In this document: positions 26,031 through 34,992 of the stretch, in pieces
How positions within the stretch are numbered: the first letter of the stretch is position 1
How the letters are laid out: every line of letters begins with the position of its first letter
The notes under the pieces: model-generated
Seen by the model: only the letters and a program-made list of their open reading frames with translations
Told to the model about the DNA's origin: nothing
Databases searched by the model: none
Source: Thiogranum sp.
GTDB lineage: Bacteria > Pseudomonadota > Gammaproteobacteria > DSM-19610
Direction of reading: 5' to 3'
DNA: 64,000 nucleotides
NCBI GenBank assembly: GCA_030148915.1
Contig: JASBSN010000009.1
Span: 1 to 64,000 of the forward strand
Made by a program: the position numbers and the translations under genes

Positions 26031-27080
26031 ATGAGAATGGTTATGTCGCCCAATTTATTTTCTTACGCAACGAGTGAATTGTCGCAAGACGCCTTTATCT
26101 GCTGGTTACTCAAATGGGCCTCGCCAGAGTACAAAGACGTGAACAGCGAGTTGCATGCTTGTGGTACAGCTCTATTAACTGCGTTCTTCGCTAAGGACGG
26201 TCGAGCGACGCCGTTAATTGAATCCATAGAGATTAAGAAGCAATACGAGAATATTGACATTCTATGCGTTATAAATAATCGACTTCCTATCATAATCGAA
26301 GATAAGACAAATACGGGTGCACACTCGGGTCAGCTAGAGCGTTATTACAATCAGATTTGCTCTCGGAAGGAATTCAGCGAGTGCGATGTTGTTCGTATAT
26401 TTTTCAAAACGCATGATCAGAGCAACTATATAAAGGTCGAAGACGATGGCTATCGTGTCTTTACACGCACCGACTTCCTCGGAATATTAAACCAATACAC
26501 TCAGACGCATAGTGACATATATAATGACTTCAAAACCTACTTAAACGACTTGGAGACAAATGTACAAAGTTATCGAACAATGCCAAAAGAGAAATGGACA
26601 AAAAGTTCCTGGACTGGGTTCTACATGGCATTGAAAGAGATACTCGGTCAGAACGATACCGCATGTAATTGGAAATATATCCCGAATCAGACTGGCGGGT
26701 TTATGGGATTTTGGTGGAATTTTAATACGGCAAACGGCTTAACAAGCCACGTTCAGCTGGAAGGCAATGAAAACGTTAACAGGCTGGTCTTTAAGCTAAA
26801 GACTGCAACCCCACCGCCGAGGTCTCACTATGCAAGCTGGTCAAAAACGCTAATCAAACTCTCTTCCGAATTCGATCTGCACATTACTAAGCCTAAACGA
26901 CTAGGTTCTGGTCGATCAGTCACGGTTGCGCTATTAAATAAAGACTTTAGAGTATTTAACGAAGGCCTTCTGGATATGGACGCCACTGTCGCTGTGCTTG
27001 CCAAGGCGAAACGCATACTAGATAAAGCCAGAACCGCTTTAGAAGAAGCCGTTGACCAGCAGACAGTCGCCACTGCGTGA
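26031..27080 (+). CDS. PD-(D/E)XK nuclease-superfamily protein
   Basis: A 349-residue protein. The segment YENIDILCVINNRLPIIIEDK in the N-terminal third fits the PD-(D/E)XK core (Asp, then EDK after two strands), followed by the QLERYYNQI helix. This is the arrangement of PD-(D/E)XK nuclease family proteins often found on genomic islands. The C-terminal half (WWNFNTANG to the end) is of unknown fold. A defence role is plausible from family and location, but no partner gene is adjacent. An alternative start is ATG at 26043. Confidence 0.75.
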   Translation: MRMVMSPNLFSYATSELSQDAFICWLLKWASPEYKDVNSELHACGTALLTAFFAKDGRATPLIESIEIKKQYENIDILCVINNRLPIIIEDKTNTGAHSGQLERYYNQICSRKEFSECDVVRIFFKTHDQSNYIKVEDDGYRVFTRTDFLGILNQYTQTHSDIYNDFKTYLNDLETNVQSYRTMPKEKWTKSSWTGFYMALKEILGQNDTACNWKYIPNQTGGFMGFWWNFNTANGLTSHVQLEGNENVNRLVFKLKTATPPPRSHYASWSKTLIKLSSEFDLHITKPKRLGSGRSVTVALLNKDFRVFNEGLLDMDATVAVLAKAKRILDKARTALEEAVDQQTVATA

Positions 27081-27165
27081 TTGACCGCCATGCCTAAGCC
27101 CAAGGTAGGGCATGGACGCCCCAGCCTCATGCAACATGGCAAGGATCTGTTCTTCAACATAGCGC

Positions 27166-27510
27166 TTGCGCTTCATGTTGGAACCTTCCTGGGTCAGAAT
27201 TATAGGGAAATCCCACATCCCGCATGGCTCGGATTACGGGGGTACGGTCATCGATACTCCTGAGCGCAGACAGCCATACGGCAATCGTGCCAAGCAGACC
27301 CTGTCTGACCTCACATTTAAGAAGCCTGTAGCAGTTAAGTTCGTCGACATAGACCGTTACCAACGCATCGTCGGGCGCATCTATGTTGATAACCTGGATG
27401 TCAGTGCCGAGATGGTTCGGGTCGGTGCCGCTTGGGTGTACCGCAAATACGCAAAGGATCAGAGCCTCTATAAGCTAGAGGATGAGGCACACGATCTACA
27501 AGAATCTTAG
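27166..27510 (+). pseudogene. Truncated thermonuclease (SNase-like) fragment
   Basis: From about residue 29 the frame reads IDTPERRQPYGNRAKQ, then VDIDRYQRIVGRIYV and VRVGAAWVYRKYA, which is the middle and C-terminal part of a staphylococcal-nuclease domain, including Asp-Arg at DRY and the Glu of DTPE. The N-terminal strands with the first catalytic Asp/Arg are absent, replaced by unrelated residues, and the end lacks the usual GLW tail. It probably lost its ends by deletion. Confidence 0.65.
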
Positions 27511-27832
27511 GTGCGGTGTGGCACACGCGGGGCTCCCCACTCACAAGGCCCATTATAGCCGAGACGGTGCGAAGACCTTCTATCTGACATATCCCAAGAA
27601 CCCAGACGGCACATTGAATATGACCGTTCCGTCGTGCTCAATAGTGGCAAATCCCGTTCGCATGTTTGAAGGCGTAAAGCACCACTTCTCGGAGCTGTTA
27701 AAGAAACTCCGAGACGCCGAAGACCCAACACTGGTAAGCGCGTTTGATTGCAGTGTAAAACGCTTGTGGGGTGTCGGCGCTGGAAAAAACATTATCGCTA
27801 TGACCGAGGAAGATTTCCTTGGAAAAGCCTAG
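27482..27832 (+). pseudogene. HEPN-like C-terminal fragment
   Basis: The 116-residue frame starts inside the thermonuclease fragment and has no ribosome site. YKNLRCGVAHAGLP contains R and H separated by four residues, the Rx4-6H arrangement of HEPN RNases, in a helical context. The rest is unassigned. I read it as the tail of a larger gene whose front was lost at the junction near 27490. Similarity to HEPN is a motif impression only. Confidence 0.4.
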
Positions 27833-28014
27833 CCATTTGTAGGGCCATCAACATCGTTAGTTGCATGAAAACGGGCCACCTGCGGATTTAGAATACCCCC
27901 ACACCCCTTATAGCTTCAGTGAAAGCTGCCGCTACAGTGGCTGTAATCATCCGATTGCGCGGAACGGGCTGTGCGCCGGGAAAGTGTAGAGGGGGCACAG
28001 AATCGGGGTAGGCT

Positions 28015-28809
28015 ATGATGGGATGCGATCAAGACCAATTCGCCGTATTCGGAATAATTCTCGGCATTCTGGCGGCCTGCCTAGTTGGGGTATTTGCTCT
28101 TGGTGCAGCCCCCGATGTGTCATGGTTACACCTACTGCAAGCCGCTGGCCCGCTACTAATCGCTGTTGGTGCTGTTATAGCGTATATGAACTTCCGTCAT
28201 GCAGTTCAAAAGGCATTGGGAGACGAACTTGCTAGAAAGTCCAAAAGTTATCTTGATGAAGCAGTCGGCACCCTTGAGCGCGCCTTTGAGCTGTTAATGA
28301 GTGGCAAACACAGACCGCCGAATGACCGGTTAACATGGCTTTCTACGGCACGTACACTGCTAGCTTATGAAGAAATAAAGCACCTTGTATCGCAAGATGA
28401 CCACAAGGTTATACTTTCTGAGCGCGAAGAATATTGGAAAAAGAAATTCTTTGACATGCTACACCCAAAGATAACAGGTTTCGATGTGGACTATTTTCGA
28501 GGAAGTGTGCAGCATCAGATTAAGTCGGCACTAGCAGGCGGCGGCTCGGCACCGACCACTGTCAATATGCCCACGCCTCTGGACTACCATTCGGTGGCCG
28601 TTATTTACAGCTTCTGTAACTGGCCGAAAGGTCGGCCAGATCCAATAAAAAATGTGGATGTTGTGGCCAAATTCTTAGAAGACACGACGGTACTGTTTTC
28701 CAATCATGGAATGCGGCAGTGGCTAGAAGAGGATCACCCGAATATTTGGCGAGCGTATCAGGAAAGCGCTCCTACAGTTGCAGCAACTGTGTCGCGCCCA
28801 TCACGATAA
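28015..28809 (+). CDS. Island membrane protein of unknown function
   Basis: A 264-residue protein with two N-terminal membrane helices (about 10-30 and 38-57) followed by a ~200-residue cytosolic helical region rich in charged residues, including EREEYWKKKFFDMLHPK. The layout resembles small phage or island membrane sensors, but no motif is recognised. The start is the first of two adjacent ATGs. It stands alone between decayed genes and a convergent small gene. Confidence 0.6.
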   Translation: MMGCDQDQFAVFGIILGILAACLVGVFALGAAPDVSWLHLLQAAGPLLIAVGAVIAYMNFRHAVQKALGDELARKSKSYLDEAVGTLERAFELLMSGKHRPPNDRLTWLSTARTLLAYEEIKHLVSQDDHKVILSEREEYWKKKFFDMLHPKITGFDVDYFRGSVQHQIKSALAGGGSAPTTVNMPTPLDYHSVAVIYSFCNWPKGRPDPIKNVDVVAKFLEDTTVLFSNHGMRQWLEEDHPNIWRAYQESAPTVAATVSRPSR

Positions 28810-28819
28810 TATAATATGG

Positions 28820-29074
28820 TCAGGAGCCGTAAAGGCCGAACTCATTCCTATCGATATCGCCTTTAGCGGTATTAATAAGCTCGTCGATCGCGCTGCCTCC
28901 GCTATCGACGACCACTTTGTCCGATGCAACGAAATCTACGCCAACGCCGAATCTGTTCTTTGCGACATAAATCCTATATTCATTCGTTTCTTGCACTCGA
29001 TAAACAAGAATTTCGTAATTTTCACCGCGGGCAGAGTGATCAGCCTTTCTCACGAATGTCATGTGTACAAACAT
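28820..29074 (-). CDS. Small island protein, unknown
   Basis: An 84-residue protein, MFVHMTFVRK at the start, with alternating strands (ENYEILVYRVQETNEYRIYVAK) and a C-terminal helix. It has no membrane segment. AAGGAG 7 bp before the ATG at 29074 fixes the start. Function unknown. Confidence 0.6.
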   Translation of the reverse strand: MFVHMTFVRKADHSARGENYEILVYRVQETNEYRIYVAKNRFGVGVDFVASDKVVVDSGGSAIDELINTAKGDIDRNEFGLYGS

Positions 29075-29160
29075 AGCCAACTCCTTTTGCATTAGGCAGT
29101 ATACAGTGTGCTGCGCACTTTAGCGTGTACGAATTTCTGGGGAACAAGACCGCATTCCCG

Positions 29161-30399
29161 TTACTCTCCCGCTACTTGGACGTATAAGGGGCGGATCGAA
29201 ACAGAGGTGTATTGAATCGGCTGCAAAGGAATCCCGAACTGTCGGCGCTCATTAACATTCATTGCGGGCCACTGCATTTTGTCCTGGCGAACCACAGCCT
29301 GACCTCTCCAATACTCGACTACGATAGTGGCCTGTTTGATCTCGTCGCTGGCCGCATTGGCGGCCGTTCCGAATAGGCCCTGCCCGCCGCCTTGCGCCGG
29401 AGCGATTTTCAGTCCCTGAAACAACAGACGGCGCGCGGCTTGTTGTTGCTGCTTTTGTTGTTTCATTTGGCGCTTGGCTTGCTCATTCTTTGCGTCTAGG
29501 ACTTCCGAGTAGGTGTTTGCTGCCGTTTCAAGGAGCGCGACGAATCCGCCGCCTTCGCCTGCCGCAGGACCTTGGATTTCTTTGTAGGCAAAAACCTCAT
29601 TGCCCTTCAGTAGCTCATCGTGCTGGGGGTTCATTGCTCCCGGTGTGTAGTATTGTTCGGCCAAGCCCGCATAGGACTCTAGGTTGTGCGCACGATCGTC
29701 AGGCAACGGATGGTCGTACAGCATATTTCCTGTATAGCTTCCCGATGCACTATTTAACCGTTTCCAAATGGCAATGCCTGCTTTTGGATCATAACCCGCC
29801 AACGCCGAATAGATAACGGAATACCGGTCGGCTTCGTCCTCCTGATTGGTCGTAAAAGCCGCTTCGTAGCCATCCTTGCGAAGGCTCTTGGATGCCAGCC
29901 CCGTTATCATTAACTTGCCTTGGCCTTCGGTGGCATGACGCGCTGCCACATGTGCGATTTCGTGGGCCAGCACAGCCGCCAGTTCGTCGTCCGTTTGTAC
30001 GCCGATATTCGGGTTAAACAGTCCTGAAAACACAAAGACCTTGCCACCACCGATAGTGAAGGCTTGAAACTGGTCAATATCCAACACATGCACTTCCCAC
30101 GGGAGCTGTTGGCGGTGGGCGACTTGCACGAGCCGGTTAAATACCCGCAAAACCTGTTCGTAGTGCTCGCCGTCAACTGCTATTTCCTTCTGCTTGGCAT
30201 CGGCCAGTATTTGCTGGGTTGCGGCTTCGGCTCTGTTAATTTCCTCCTGCTCTGATACAAGGGAAATCTGGCGCTGCCCTGTTACCGGGTCTGCTGAGCT
30301 AACCGAATCGCTGACAGCCATCATGCCTTTGTCTACGGTGGCGCAGGCAGATAAGGCGGCTACTAGTACAACGGTTATCAGTATTTTTAAGCGGTACAT
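29161..30399 (-). CDS. M48-family metallopeptidase lipoprotein
   Basis: A 412-residue protein with a lipoprotein signal (LSAC near residue 19) and an M48 zinc protease domain. HEIAH in VLAHEIAHVAARH supplies the two His ligands and the catalytic Glu; DEADRYSVIYSALAGYDP holds the third ligand. This resembles LoiP/YcaL, periplasmic outer-membrane-anchored proteases. Residues after about 290 are an extra region with a Gln-rich helix and a beta domain. It is unusual to find such a gene on an island; it neighbours another secreted protein. Confidence 0.88.
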   Translation of the reverse strand: MYRLKILITVVLVAALSACATVDKGMMAVSDSVSSADPVTGQRQISLVSEQEEINRAEAATQQILADAKQKEIAVDGEHYEQVLRVFNRLVQVAHRQQLPWEVHVLDIDQFQAFTIGGGKVFVFSGLFNPNIGVQTDDELAAVLAHEIAHVAARHATEGQGKLMITGLASKSLRKDGYEAAFTTNQEDEADRYSVIYSALAGYDPKAGIAIWKRLNSASGSYTGNMLYDHPLPDDRAHNLESYAGLAEQYYTPGAMNPQHDELLKGNEVFAYKEIQGPAAGEGGGFVALLETAANTYSEVLDAKNEQAKRQMKQQKQQQQAARRLLFQGLKIAPAQGGGQGLFGTAANAASDEIKQATIVVEYWRGQAVVRQDKMQWPAMNVNERRQFGIPLQPIQYTSVSIRPLYVQVAGE

Positions 30400-30459
30400 C
30401 GGGGAATCCCTATTAGCAGCTTGTGTACCCGAACAATGCTCAGCATCGGCACGGTATGC

Positions 30460-31293
30460 TTATTCCTTGTTCTCGCCCTTAGTGTTCTGGAATAGCTGCA
30501 CCAGCCCTTTGAGTTTTTCTCCATTCAGGACAACAACCTTGAGATCGAGCTGGCCTTGATTATTGCGCCGGTCAGAGTCATTGATAATGAATTCAAGCCT
30601 GCCACTGGCGTCTATTTGGCCGCGTTTGTTTTCGTCCAAGGGGTAGCCGTCTGATTTGGCCGAACCGCGGACACGGTATAGAAGGGCACCAAGCGGGGCA
30701 TTCTTATTAACGTTGTATATATTTGAAGACTGGCAGATATAGCCTTTCCAGTCTGCTAAACCATAGGCGTTGGAAACCGTCCAACCGCCGTTAGCATTCA
30801 CCCAAATGATATCGCCCGGGCTCACCGTAATCCCGGAGTTAGCCCACCCCTCGTTCGCATACACGGTAAACTGCTGTTCGGTCGCGGTCTCAGCAAACGC
30901 GGCTAGTGAAGACGCCAGCTCCTTGGCCTTGGTGACGTTATCGGGGGCTGAATCGGCTTCTATTTTGTCGGCCACGCCTTTAACGCTGCGCAGGCTGGAC
31001 TTGTTCTTGGTGAGGAATGTCTGCACCTCAGTCGAGGCCTTCTCAAGTGACTCCGCTTTCTCACTAACGGTGGCGGCTGCGGATTTTATCTTCGCAACGT
31101 CTGGCTCCACAGTTAGGGCCTGCCCAACCAATGCGGCCGAGCTGACTGCGTTTAACATAAAGGCGGTAGAGGTTTCCTCGAAGTTGTGCATCAACTGTAT
31201 GAATTCCGGATACGGGGGCTCGTTTGCCCTCGCCGGAGACGCCCCAAGAAACGTGATTGCAACGAGCGCGAAAATGACATTCCTGAACTTCAT
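30460..31293 (-). CDS. Secreted protein with helical domain and LecA-like beta domain
   Basis: A 277-residue precursor with a Sec signal peptide (cleavage near ARANEP). Residues ~25-140 are helical. The C-terminal ~130 residues resemble the PA-I galactophilic lectin (LecA) fold: VSPGDIIWVNANGGWTVS, then PLGALLYRVRG and LEFIINDSDRRNNQGQLDL, in the same order as LecA. Carbohydrate binding is inference. AGGAGG just before the ATG is a strong ribosome site. It lies upstream of the M48 gene on the same strand, 60 bp apart. Confidence 0.72.
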   Translation of the reverse strand: MKFRNVIFALVAITFLGASPARANEPPYPEFIQLMHNFEETSTAFMLNAVSSAALVGQALTVEPDVAKIKSAAATVSEKAESLEKASTEVQTFLTKNKSSLRSVKGVADKIEADSAPDNVTKAKELASSLAAFAETATEQQFTVYANEGWANSGITVSPGDIIWVNANGGWTVSNAYGLADWKGYICQSSNIYNVNKNAPLGALLYRVRGSAKSDGYPLDENKRGQIDASGRLEFIINDSDRRNNQGQLDLKVVVLNGEKLKGLVQLFQNTKGENKE

Positions 31294-31510
31294 GAAACCT
31301 CCTGGTAAAAAAGCGTCCTTCGGTCAATGCAGGCTATTTGCTGGAACGATGCTGCGCGGGAGCCGCGTGATGGTTGGCATGTCAGATATGCGCTCCACCC
31401 CTGAGCATCCTCGACGGGCATCCTTGCATTGCCGCTGTTCACTCCATTGTCAAAAAACTCAACCCTATCGTCGGCGGGTCCGGCCGGTGGCAAACCGGCC
31501 GGGAAGACCC

Positions 31511-31984
31511 CTACCCAGACAAGTCCGTAAGAGGAGGGGCAGAGCCATAATCAGCCTTTTCCTGCCTGATGTGCTCCAAAATTGCCTTAATCTCCCCAGA
31601 CTTATCCGCCATGAGGTCACTATCGGCACGTTTGGCCCGTTCCTCAGCCTGATCCATGTATTCCTTTAAAGTCCGGGCAGCCGCCACCCGGGCGGAGCCG
31701 GATGAATCATTCCTTGCCACATCAATCAGGGTACCCAGAACCAGCTCCTTGGCCTCCACTATGTCCCGAATGATCGCATGCCCCGCCTGCTCCTTGGCCT
31801 GGGCCAGCAGGTCCTCAAGGTGGCCCCGGAACGCGGGCAGCTTCCGCCAGTTGTGGATGGTCATACGGGTAACCCCGCATGCCGTCGCAATATCGGTCAC
31901 GGGAGTTCCCAGAGCCAGCAGACTGGCCGCCTTCATCTGGGTTTCAGAGAGGCCCGGAGTGGGTAAATTTTGTGCAGTCGCCAT
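31511..31984 (-). CDS. Phage-type helix-turn-helix protein behind an SOS box
   Basis: A 157-residue protein with an N-terminal HTH (TDIATACGVTRMTIHNWRKL) of the type found in phage terminase small subunits and other phage DNA-binding proteins, then a long helical region. The gene is preceded by a LexA-type box at 32031-32046 that abuts a -10-like TATAAT, so expression is probably induced by DNA damage. This makes it a candidate regulator of island induction (inference). Confidence 0.7.
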   Translation of the reverse strand: MATAQNLPTPGLSETQMKAASLLALGTPVTDIATACGVTRMTIHNWRKLPAFRGHLEDLLAQAKEQAGHAIIRDIVEAKELVLGTLIDVARNDSSGSARVAAARTLKEYMDQAEERAKRADSDLMADKSGEIKAILEHIRQEKADYGSAPPLTDLSG

Positions 31985-32030
31985 AATTCGCCTTTACATC
32001 GTCTTTACGTGCGTTGACGTTATTATACCA

Positions 32031-32046
32031 CTGTATGGGTATACAG
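32031..32046 (-). promoter_or_regulatory. LexA (SOS) box on the island
   Basis: CTGTATGGGTATACAG fits CTGT-N8-ACAG. Read on the minus strand it is TACTG followed by TATACCCATACAG, close to the gammaproteobacterial consensus, and a TATAAT lies directly downstream (plus-strand ATTATA at about 32022-32027). It sits 47 bp before the HTH gene start. The host lexA gene in this window has its own box at 63063-63078. Confidence 0.8.
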
Positions 32047-32131
32047 TACTGCAAGACCCGCATTTCTGCAAGGCCGGGCCCCACCAGATCAGCGCCGCAC
32101 ACGCCCACCACCAGCCCGGACCTGTCGAGGA

Positions 32132-32341
32132 CTAGGCCGACTCCCTGTCCTGGATCAGTTCTTCCCGCAGGATGGTGACATCGGCAGGGGCCGCAATACC
32201 GACCCTGACTTGGTTACCTTTCACGCCTAGCACAGTGACAGTGATAGGCTCCCTAGCGGACGTAGCCAACTGAGCGCAACCGTGGGCAGGAGGGTTGTCG
32301 ATCTGGATAGATTCGCCTGGACGGCGGGTGAGTATGAGCAT
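32132..32341 (-). CDS. csrA: CsrA/RsmA paralogue carried by the island
   Basis: The 69-residue product starts [11 protein letters not shown] and ends with the core [17 protein letters not shown] and the ILREEL segment whose Arg contacts RNA in CsrA. Compared with E. coli CsrA there is an extra segment of about 16 residues between strands 1 and 2 ([16 protein letters not shown]). GGAGG 6 bp before the ATG at 32341 fixes the start. CsrA binds GGA motifs in mRNA leaders. Mobile-element CsrA paralogues are known; this one may control island or host transcripts. Confidence 0.88.
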   Translation of the reverse strand: MLILTRRPGESIQIDNPPAHGCAQLATSAREPITVTVLGVKGNQVRVGIAAPADVTILREELIQDRESA

Positions 32342-32445
32342 GCCAGCCTCCGTGCTGATATTGTGGAGCACATGCGGAGCACAGAGCCCCGCCGCGATCC
32401 TGTACCCCAATCCTTGGAATATTTTCTTATTGTTTATTAGCAAGT

Positions 32446-32492
32446 TATGGTAGCAAGGGGCGGATTCGAACCGCCGACCCCAGCATTATGAG
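32446..32492 (-). repeat. attR: 3' part of the intact tRNA-Met
   Basis: Identical over 47 bp to 24718-24764. It forms the 3' part of the functional tRNA gene, so the element restored the tRNA on integration. Confidence 0.93.
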
Positions 32493-32524
32493 TGCTGTGC
32501 TCTAACCAACTGAGCTACCTTGCC
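32448..32524 (-). tRNA. tRNA-Met (CAT, elongator type)
   Basis: 77 nt with CCA encoded. The acceptor GGCAAGG pairs with CCTTGCT (first pair G-T wobble); the D-arm contains AGCTCAGTTGGTTAGAGC, the anticodon loop is CTCATAA, and the T-arm holds GGTTCGAATCC. The body resembles elongator tRNA-Met of E. coli rather than initiator tRNA or tRNA-Ile(CAT). It is the integration site of the adjoining island. Confidence 0.93.
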
Positions 32525-32599
32525 ATGGAGGGTAGTACGGGCGGCCGGGGCCGCCGTAAAGAGGGCGAAATTGTAGGGACTCCGTTGCCTCCTGTCCAG

Positions 32600-33691
32600 T
32601 TAGACGTTGAAGCGAAAGTGCATGACGTCGCCGTCGCGCACAACGTAGTCCTTGCCTTCCAGGCGCAGTTTGCCCGCCTCTTTGGCGCCCTGCTCGCCGT
32701 TACAGGCGATAAAATCCTCGTACGAGGTCACTTCGGCGCGGATAAAGCCTTTTTCGAAATCGGTGTGAATCACCCCGGCGGCCTGCGGCGCGGTGGCGCC
32801 TACCGGAACCGTCCAGGCGCGGACTTCCTTGACACCCGCGGTAAAATAGGTCTGCAGGCCCAACAGGCGATAGCCGGCGCGGATCACACGGTTCAGGCCG
32901 GGTTCGTCCAAGCCCAGCTCATCGAGAAAAGCACGCTGCTCGTCCTCATCCAGCTCCACGAGCTCGGCTTCGATGGCCGCGCATACGGCGACCACTTCGG
33001 CCGCCTCGCTCAACGCCAGATCGCGCACTGCATCCAGACGCGGATTGCTGTCAAAACCGTCCTCGGCGACATTGGCGATATACAGCGTCGGTTTAACCGT
33101 CAGCAGGTGCAGATCGTACAAGCGGGCGAGCCGGTCGGCATCCAGCCCCAGAGACCGTACTGGCTGCCCCTGGTCCAGGCAGGCCTTGACGGTTTCCAGG
33201 ACGCCCAGTCGGGCTTTGGCGTCTTTATCTCCGCTCTTGGCGAGCTTGGCGCTGCGCAGCAGACTTTTTTCGACCGTTTCTAGATCGGCGAGCGCCAACT
33301 CGGTGTTGATAGTGTCGATGTCTGACAGGGGATCGACCTTGCCATCCACGTGCACCACGTTTTCGTCCTCAAAACAGCGCACCACATGCACAATCGCGTC
33401 GGTCTCACGGATGTTGGCCAGAAACTTGTTGCCGAGCCCCTCGCCTTTCGAAGCCCCGGCCACCAGCCCGGCGATGTCGACGAACTCCATGGTCGTGGGC
33501 ATCACCCGTTGCGGCCGGACCAGTTCGGCCAGCCGGTCCTGACGGGGATCCGGCACCGGTACCACCCCTACATTGGGATCGATAGTACAGAAGGGGTAGT
33601 TTTCCGCCTGTATACCGGCCCGGGTAAGGGCATTGAACAAGGTCGATTTGCCCACATTGGGCAGGCCGACTATTCCACATTTGAATCCCAT
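32600..33691 (-). CDS. ychF: Redox-regulated ATPase YchF
   Basis: The 363-residue protein starts [19 protein letters not shown] (P-loop) and ends with the TGS-like domain ([15 protein letters not shown]), full length for YchF/Ola1. It is an Obg-family protein that prefers ATP, binds ribosomes and is linked to oxidative stress. It follows pth with an 11-bp gap, the common pth-ychF pair. Confidence 0.97.
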   Translation of the reverse strand: MGFKCGIVGLPNVGKSTLFNALTRAGIQAENYPFCTIDPNVGVVPVPDPRQDRLAELVRPQRVMPTTMEFVDIAGLVAGASKGEGLGNKFLANIRETDAIVHVVRCFEDENVVHVDGKVDPLSDIDTINTELALADLETVEKSLLRSAKLAKSGDKDAKARLGVLETVKACLDQGQPVRSLGLDADRLARLYDLHLLTVKPTLYIANVAEDGFDSNPRLDAVRDLALSEAAEVVAVCAAIEAELVELDEDEQRAFLDELGLDEPGLNRVIRAGYRLLGLQTYFTAGVKEVRAWTVPVGATAPQAAGVIHTDFEKGFIRAEVTSYEDFIACNGEQGAKEAGKLRLEGKDYVVRDGDVMHFRFNV

Positions 33692-33701
33692 AAGGCCGCT
33701 T

Positions 33702-34283
33702 CTATTTGTTCTGGCTGTGCAACTGGTGCATGGCCTTGTCCAGGTGTCCGGCGATGACCAGGGGCATGACCTCGAGGGCGCTGTCCATGGCGGCCTCGAT
33801 TAGGCGCCGATCTTCTTTGCCGGGTTGTTTGAGCACATAATCAACCACTTGCCGCCTATCGCCGGGGTGGTCGATGCCGATGCGCAGGCGGTGGAAATCC
33901 TTGCTGCCCAGGTGATTGACCAGGTCGCGCAGACCGTTGTGACCACCGTGGCCACCGCCGCTTTTCAACCGTACGGTACCTGCCGGCAGGTCCAATTCAT
34001 CGTGCACCACCAGGATCTCTTCGACCGGGATGCGGAAAAACTGCATCAGGGCGCGCACCGCCTGACCGCTACGATTCATGTAGGTCAGCGGCTTTTGCAA
34101 GCGATATTCCCGCCCCTCCAACCGGCACCGAGCCACCTCGCTGTGAAAACGCGTCTCGAGACGAAATGTCTGCCCGCCTTGGCGCGCCAGTTCATCCACA
34201 AACCAAAACCCGGCATTATGCCGGGTCAGTTGGTACTCGGCGCCGGGATTACCCAGGCCGACAATCAGCTGAATGGCCGGCAC
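33702..34283 (-). CDS. pth: Peptidyl-tRNA hydrolase
   Basis: A 193-residue enzyme releasing tRNA from prematurely dissociated peptidyl-tRNA. [19 protein letters not shown] carries Asn and the catalytic His; PLTYMNRSG and HDELDLPAG contain the conserved Asn and Asp. It lies between rplY and ychF on one strand with gaps of about 11 bp, an operon. Confidence 0.97.
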   Translation of the reverse strand: MPAIQLIVGLGNPGAEYQLTRHNAGFWFVDELARQGGQTFRLETRFHSEVARCRLEGREYRLQKPLTYMNRSGQAVRALMQFFRIPVEEILVVHDELDLPAGTVRLKSGGGHGGHNGLRDLVNHLGSKDFHRLRIGIDHPGDRRQVVDYVLKQPGKEDRRLIEAAMDSALEVMPLVIAGHLDKAMHQLHSQNK

Positions 34284-34294
34284 CGGGCGGGCGA

Positions 34295-34939
34295 TCAGCT
34301 TTCGCCTTCGGCGGCCTCGCCACCTTCGTCGACTTCTTCGCTCTCCTCATCTTCGGCAACGCCGCGGCGCGCATGGATCGACACCACCGGTAGGTCGTGG
34401 CCTTCGCCGCGCCCGAGCTCGACCAGGCTGCCGCTCTCGGGCAGCTTCAGCTCGGTCAGGTGCACCGAATCGCCGACATCCAGCGCGGAGATGTCCACCT
34501 CGATAAATTCCGGCAGGTGCCGCGGCAGCACTTCCAGTTCGACCTCCATCAGCTCGTGGTTCACCATCCCGCCACCGGTCTTCACGCCGGGTGCGATATC
34601 GGCGCCGACAAAGTGCAACGGCACGTGGACCCGGATCGGCTGATTCTCGTTAACGCGTTGAAAGTCCATGTGCATGATCTGCGGCTTGGACGGATGACGC
34701 TGCATGTCGCGCAGCACCGCCTTGGTGGCCTTGCCGTCGATCTGCACACTAAGAATATGCGCATAGAAGGCCTCATGTTCGAGACGCTTGAGCAGTTCGC
34801 TGTGGCGCAGCGAAATCGACTTCGGATCTTCATCGCCGCCATAGATGATGGCGGGTACTTTACCGTCACGACGCAGGCGGCGGCTCGCACCTTTCCCCAG
34901 GTCTGAGCGTGACTCGGCTTCGAGTTCAAAAATAGACAT
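34295..34939 (-). CDS. rplY: 50S ribosomal protein L25/CTC
   Basis: A 214-residue long-form L25 (CTC type): residues 1-95 form the 5S rRNA-binding L25 domain ([20 protein letters not shown]), followed by the TL5-like beta domain and an acidic Glu-rich tail. GGAG upstream supports ATG 34939. It lies between prs and pth as in many gammaproteobacteria. Confidence 0.96.
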   Translation of the reverse strand: MSIFELEAESRSDLGKGASRRLRRDGKVPAIIYGGDEDPKSISLRHSELLKRLEHEAFYAHILSVQIDGKATKAVLRDMQRHPSKPQIMHMDFQRVNENQPIRVHVPLHFVGADIAPGVKTGGGMVNHELMEVELEVLPRHLPEFIEVDISALDVGDSVHLTELKLPESGSLVELGRGEGHDLPVVSIHARRGVAEDEESEEVDEGGEAAEGES

Positions 34940-34992
34940 CACTTGTCTCCGTTTCAGTTAAAAGGCTCCCCCGCGACCAGGAGAGACCCGAG

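Larger units (their letters stand above)
24718..32492. mobile_element. 7.7-kb genomic island in the tRNA-Met gene
   Basis: A 47-bp sequence comprising the 3' part of the tRNA-Met gene at 32448-32524 is repeated exactly at 24718-24764. This is the footprint of tyrosine-recombinase integration into a tRNA 3' end. The interior is more AT-rich than its flanks, especially 25.4-28.8 kb, and carries accessory genes: SET protein, PD-(D/E)XK protein, nuclease fragments, M48 lipoprotein, LecA-like protein, HTH protein, CsrA paralogue. No integrase, excisionase or replication gene was recognised, so the element looks degraded or dependent on another element. Confidence 0.85.
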
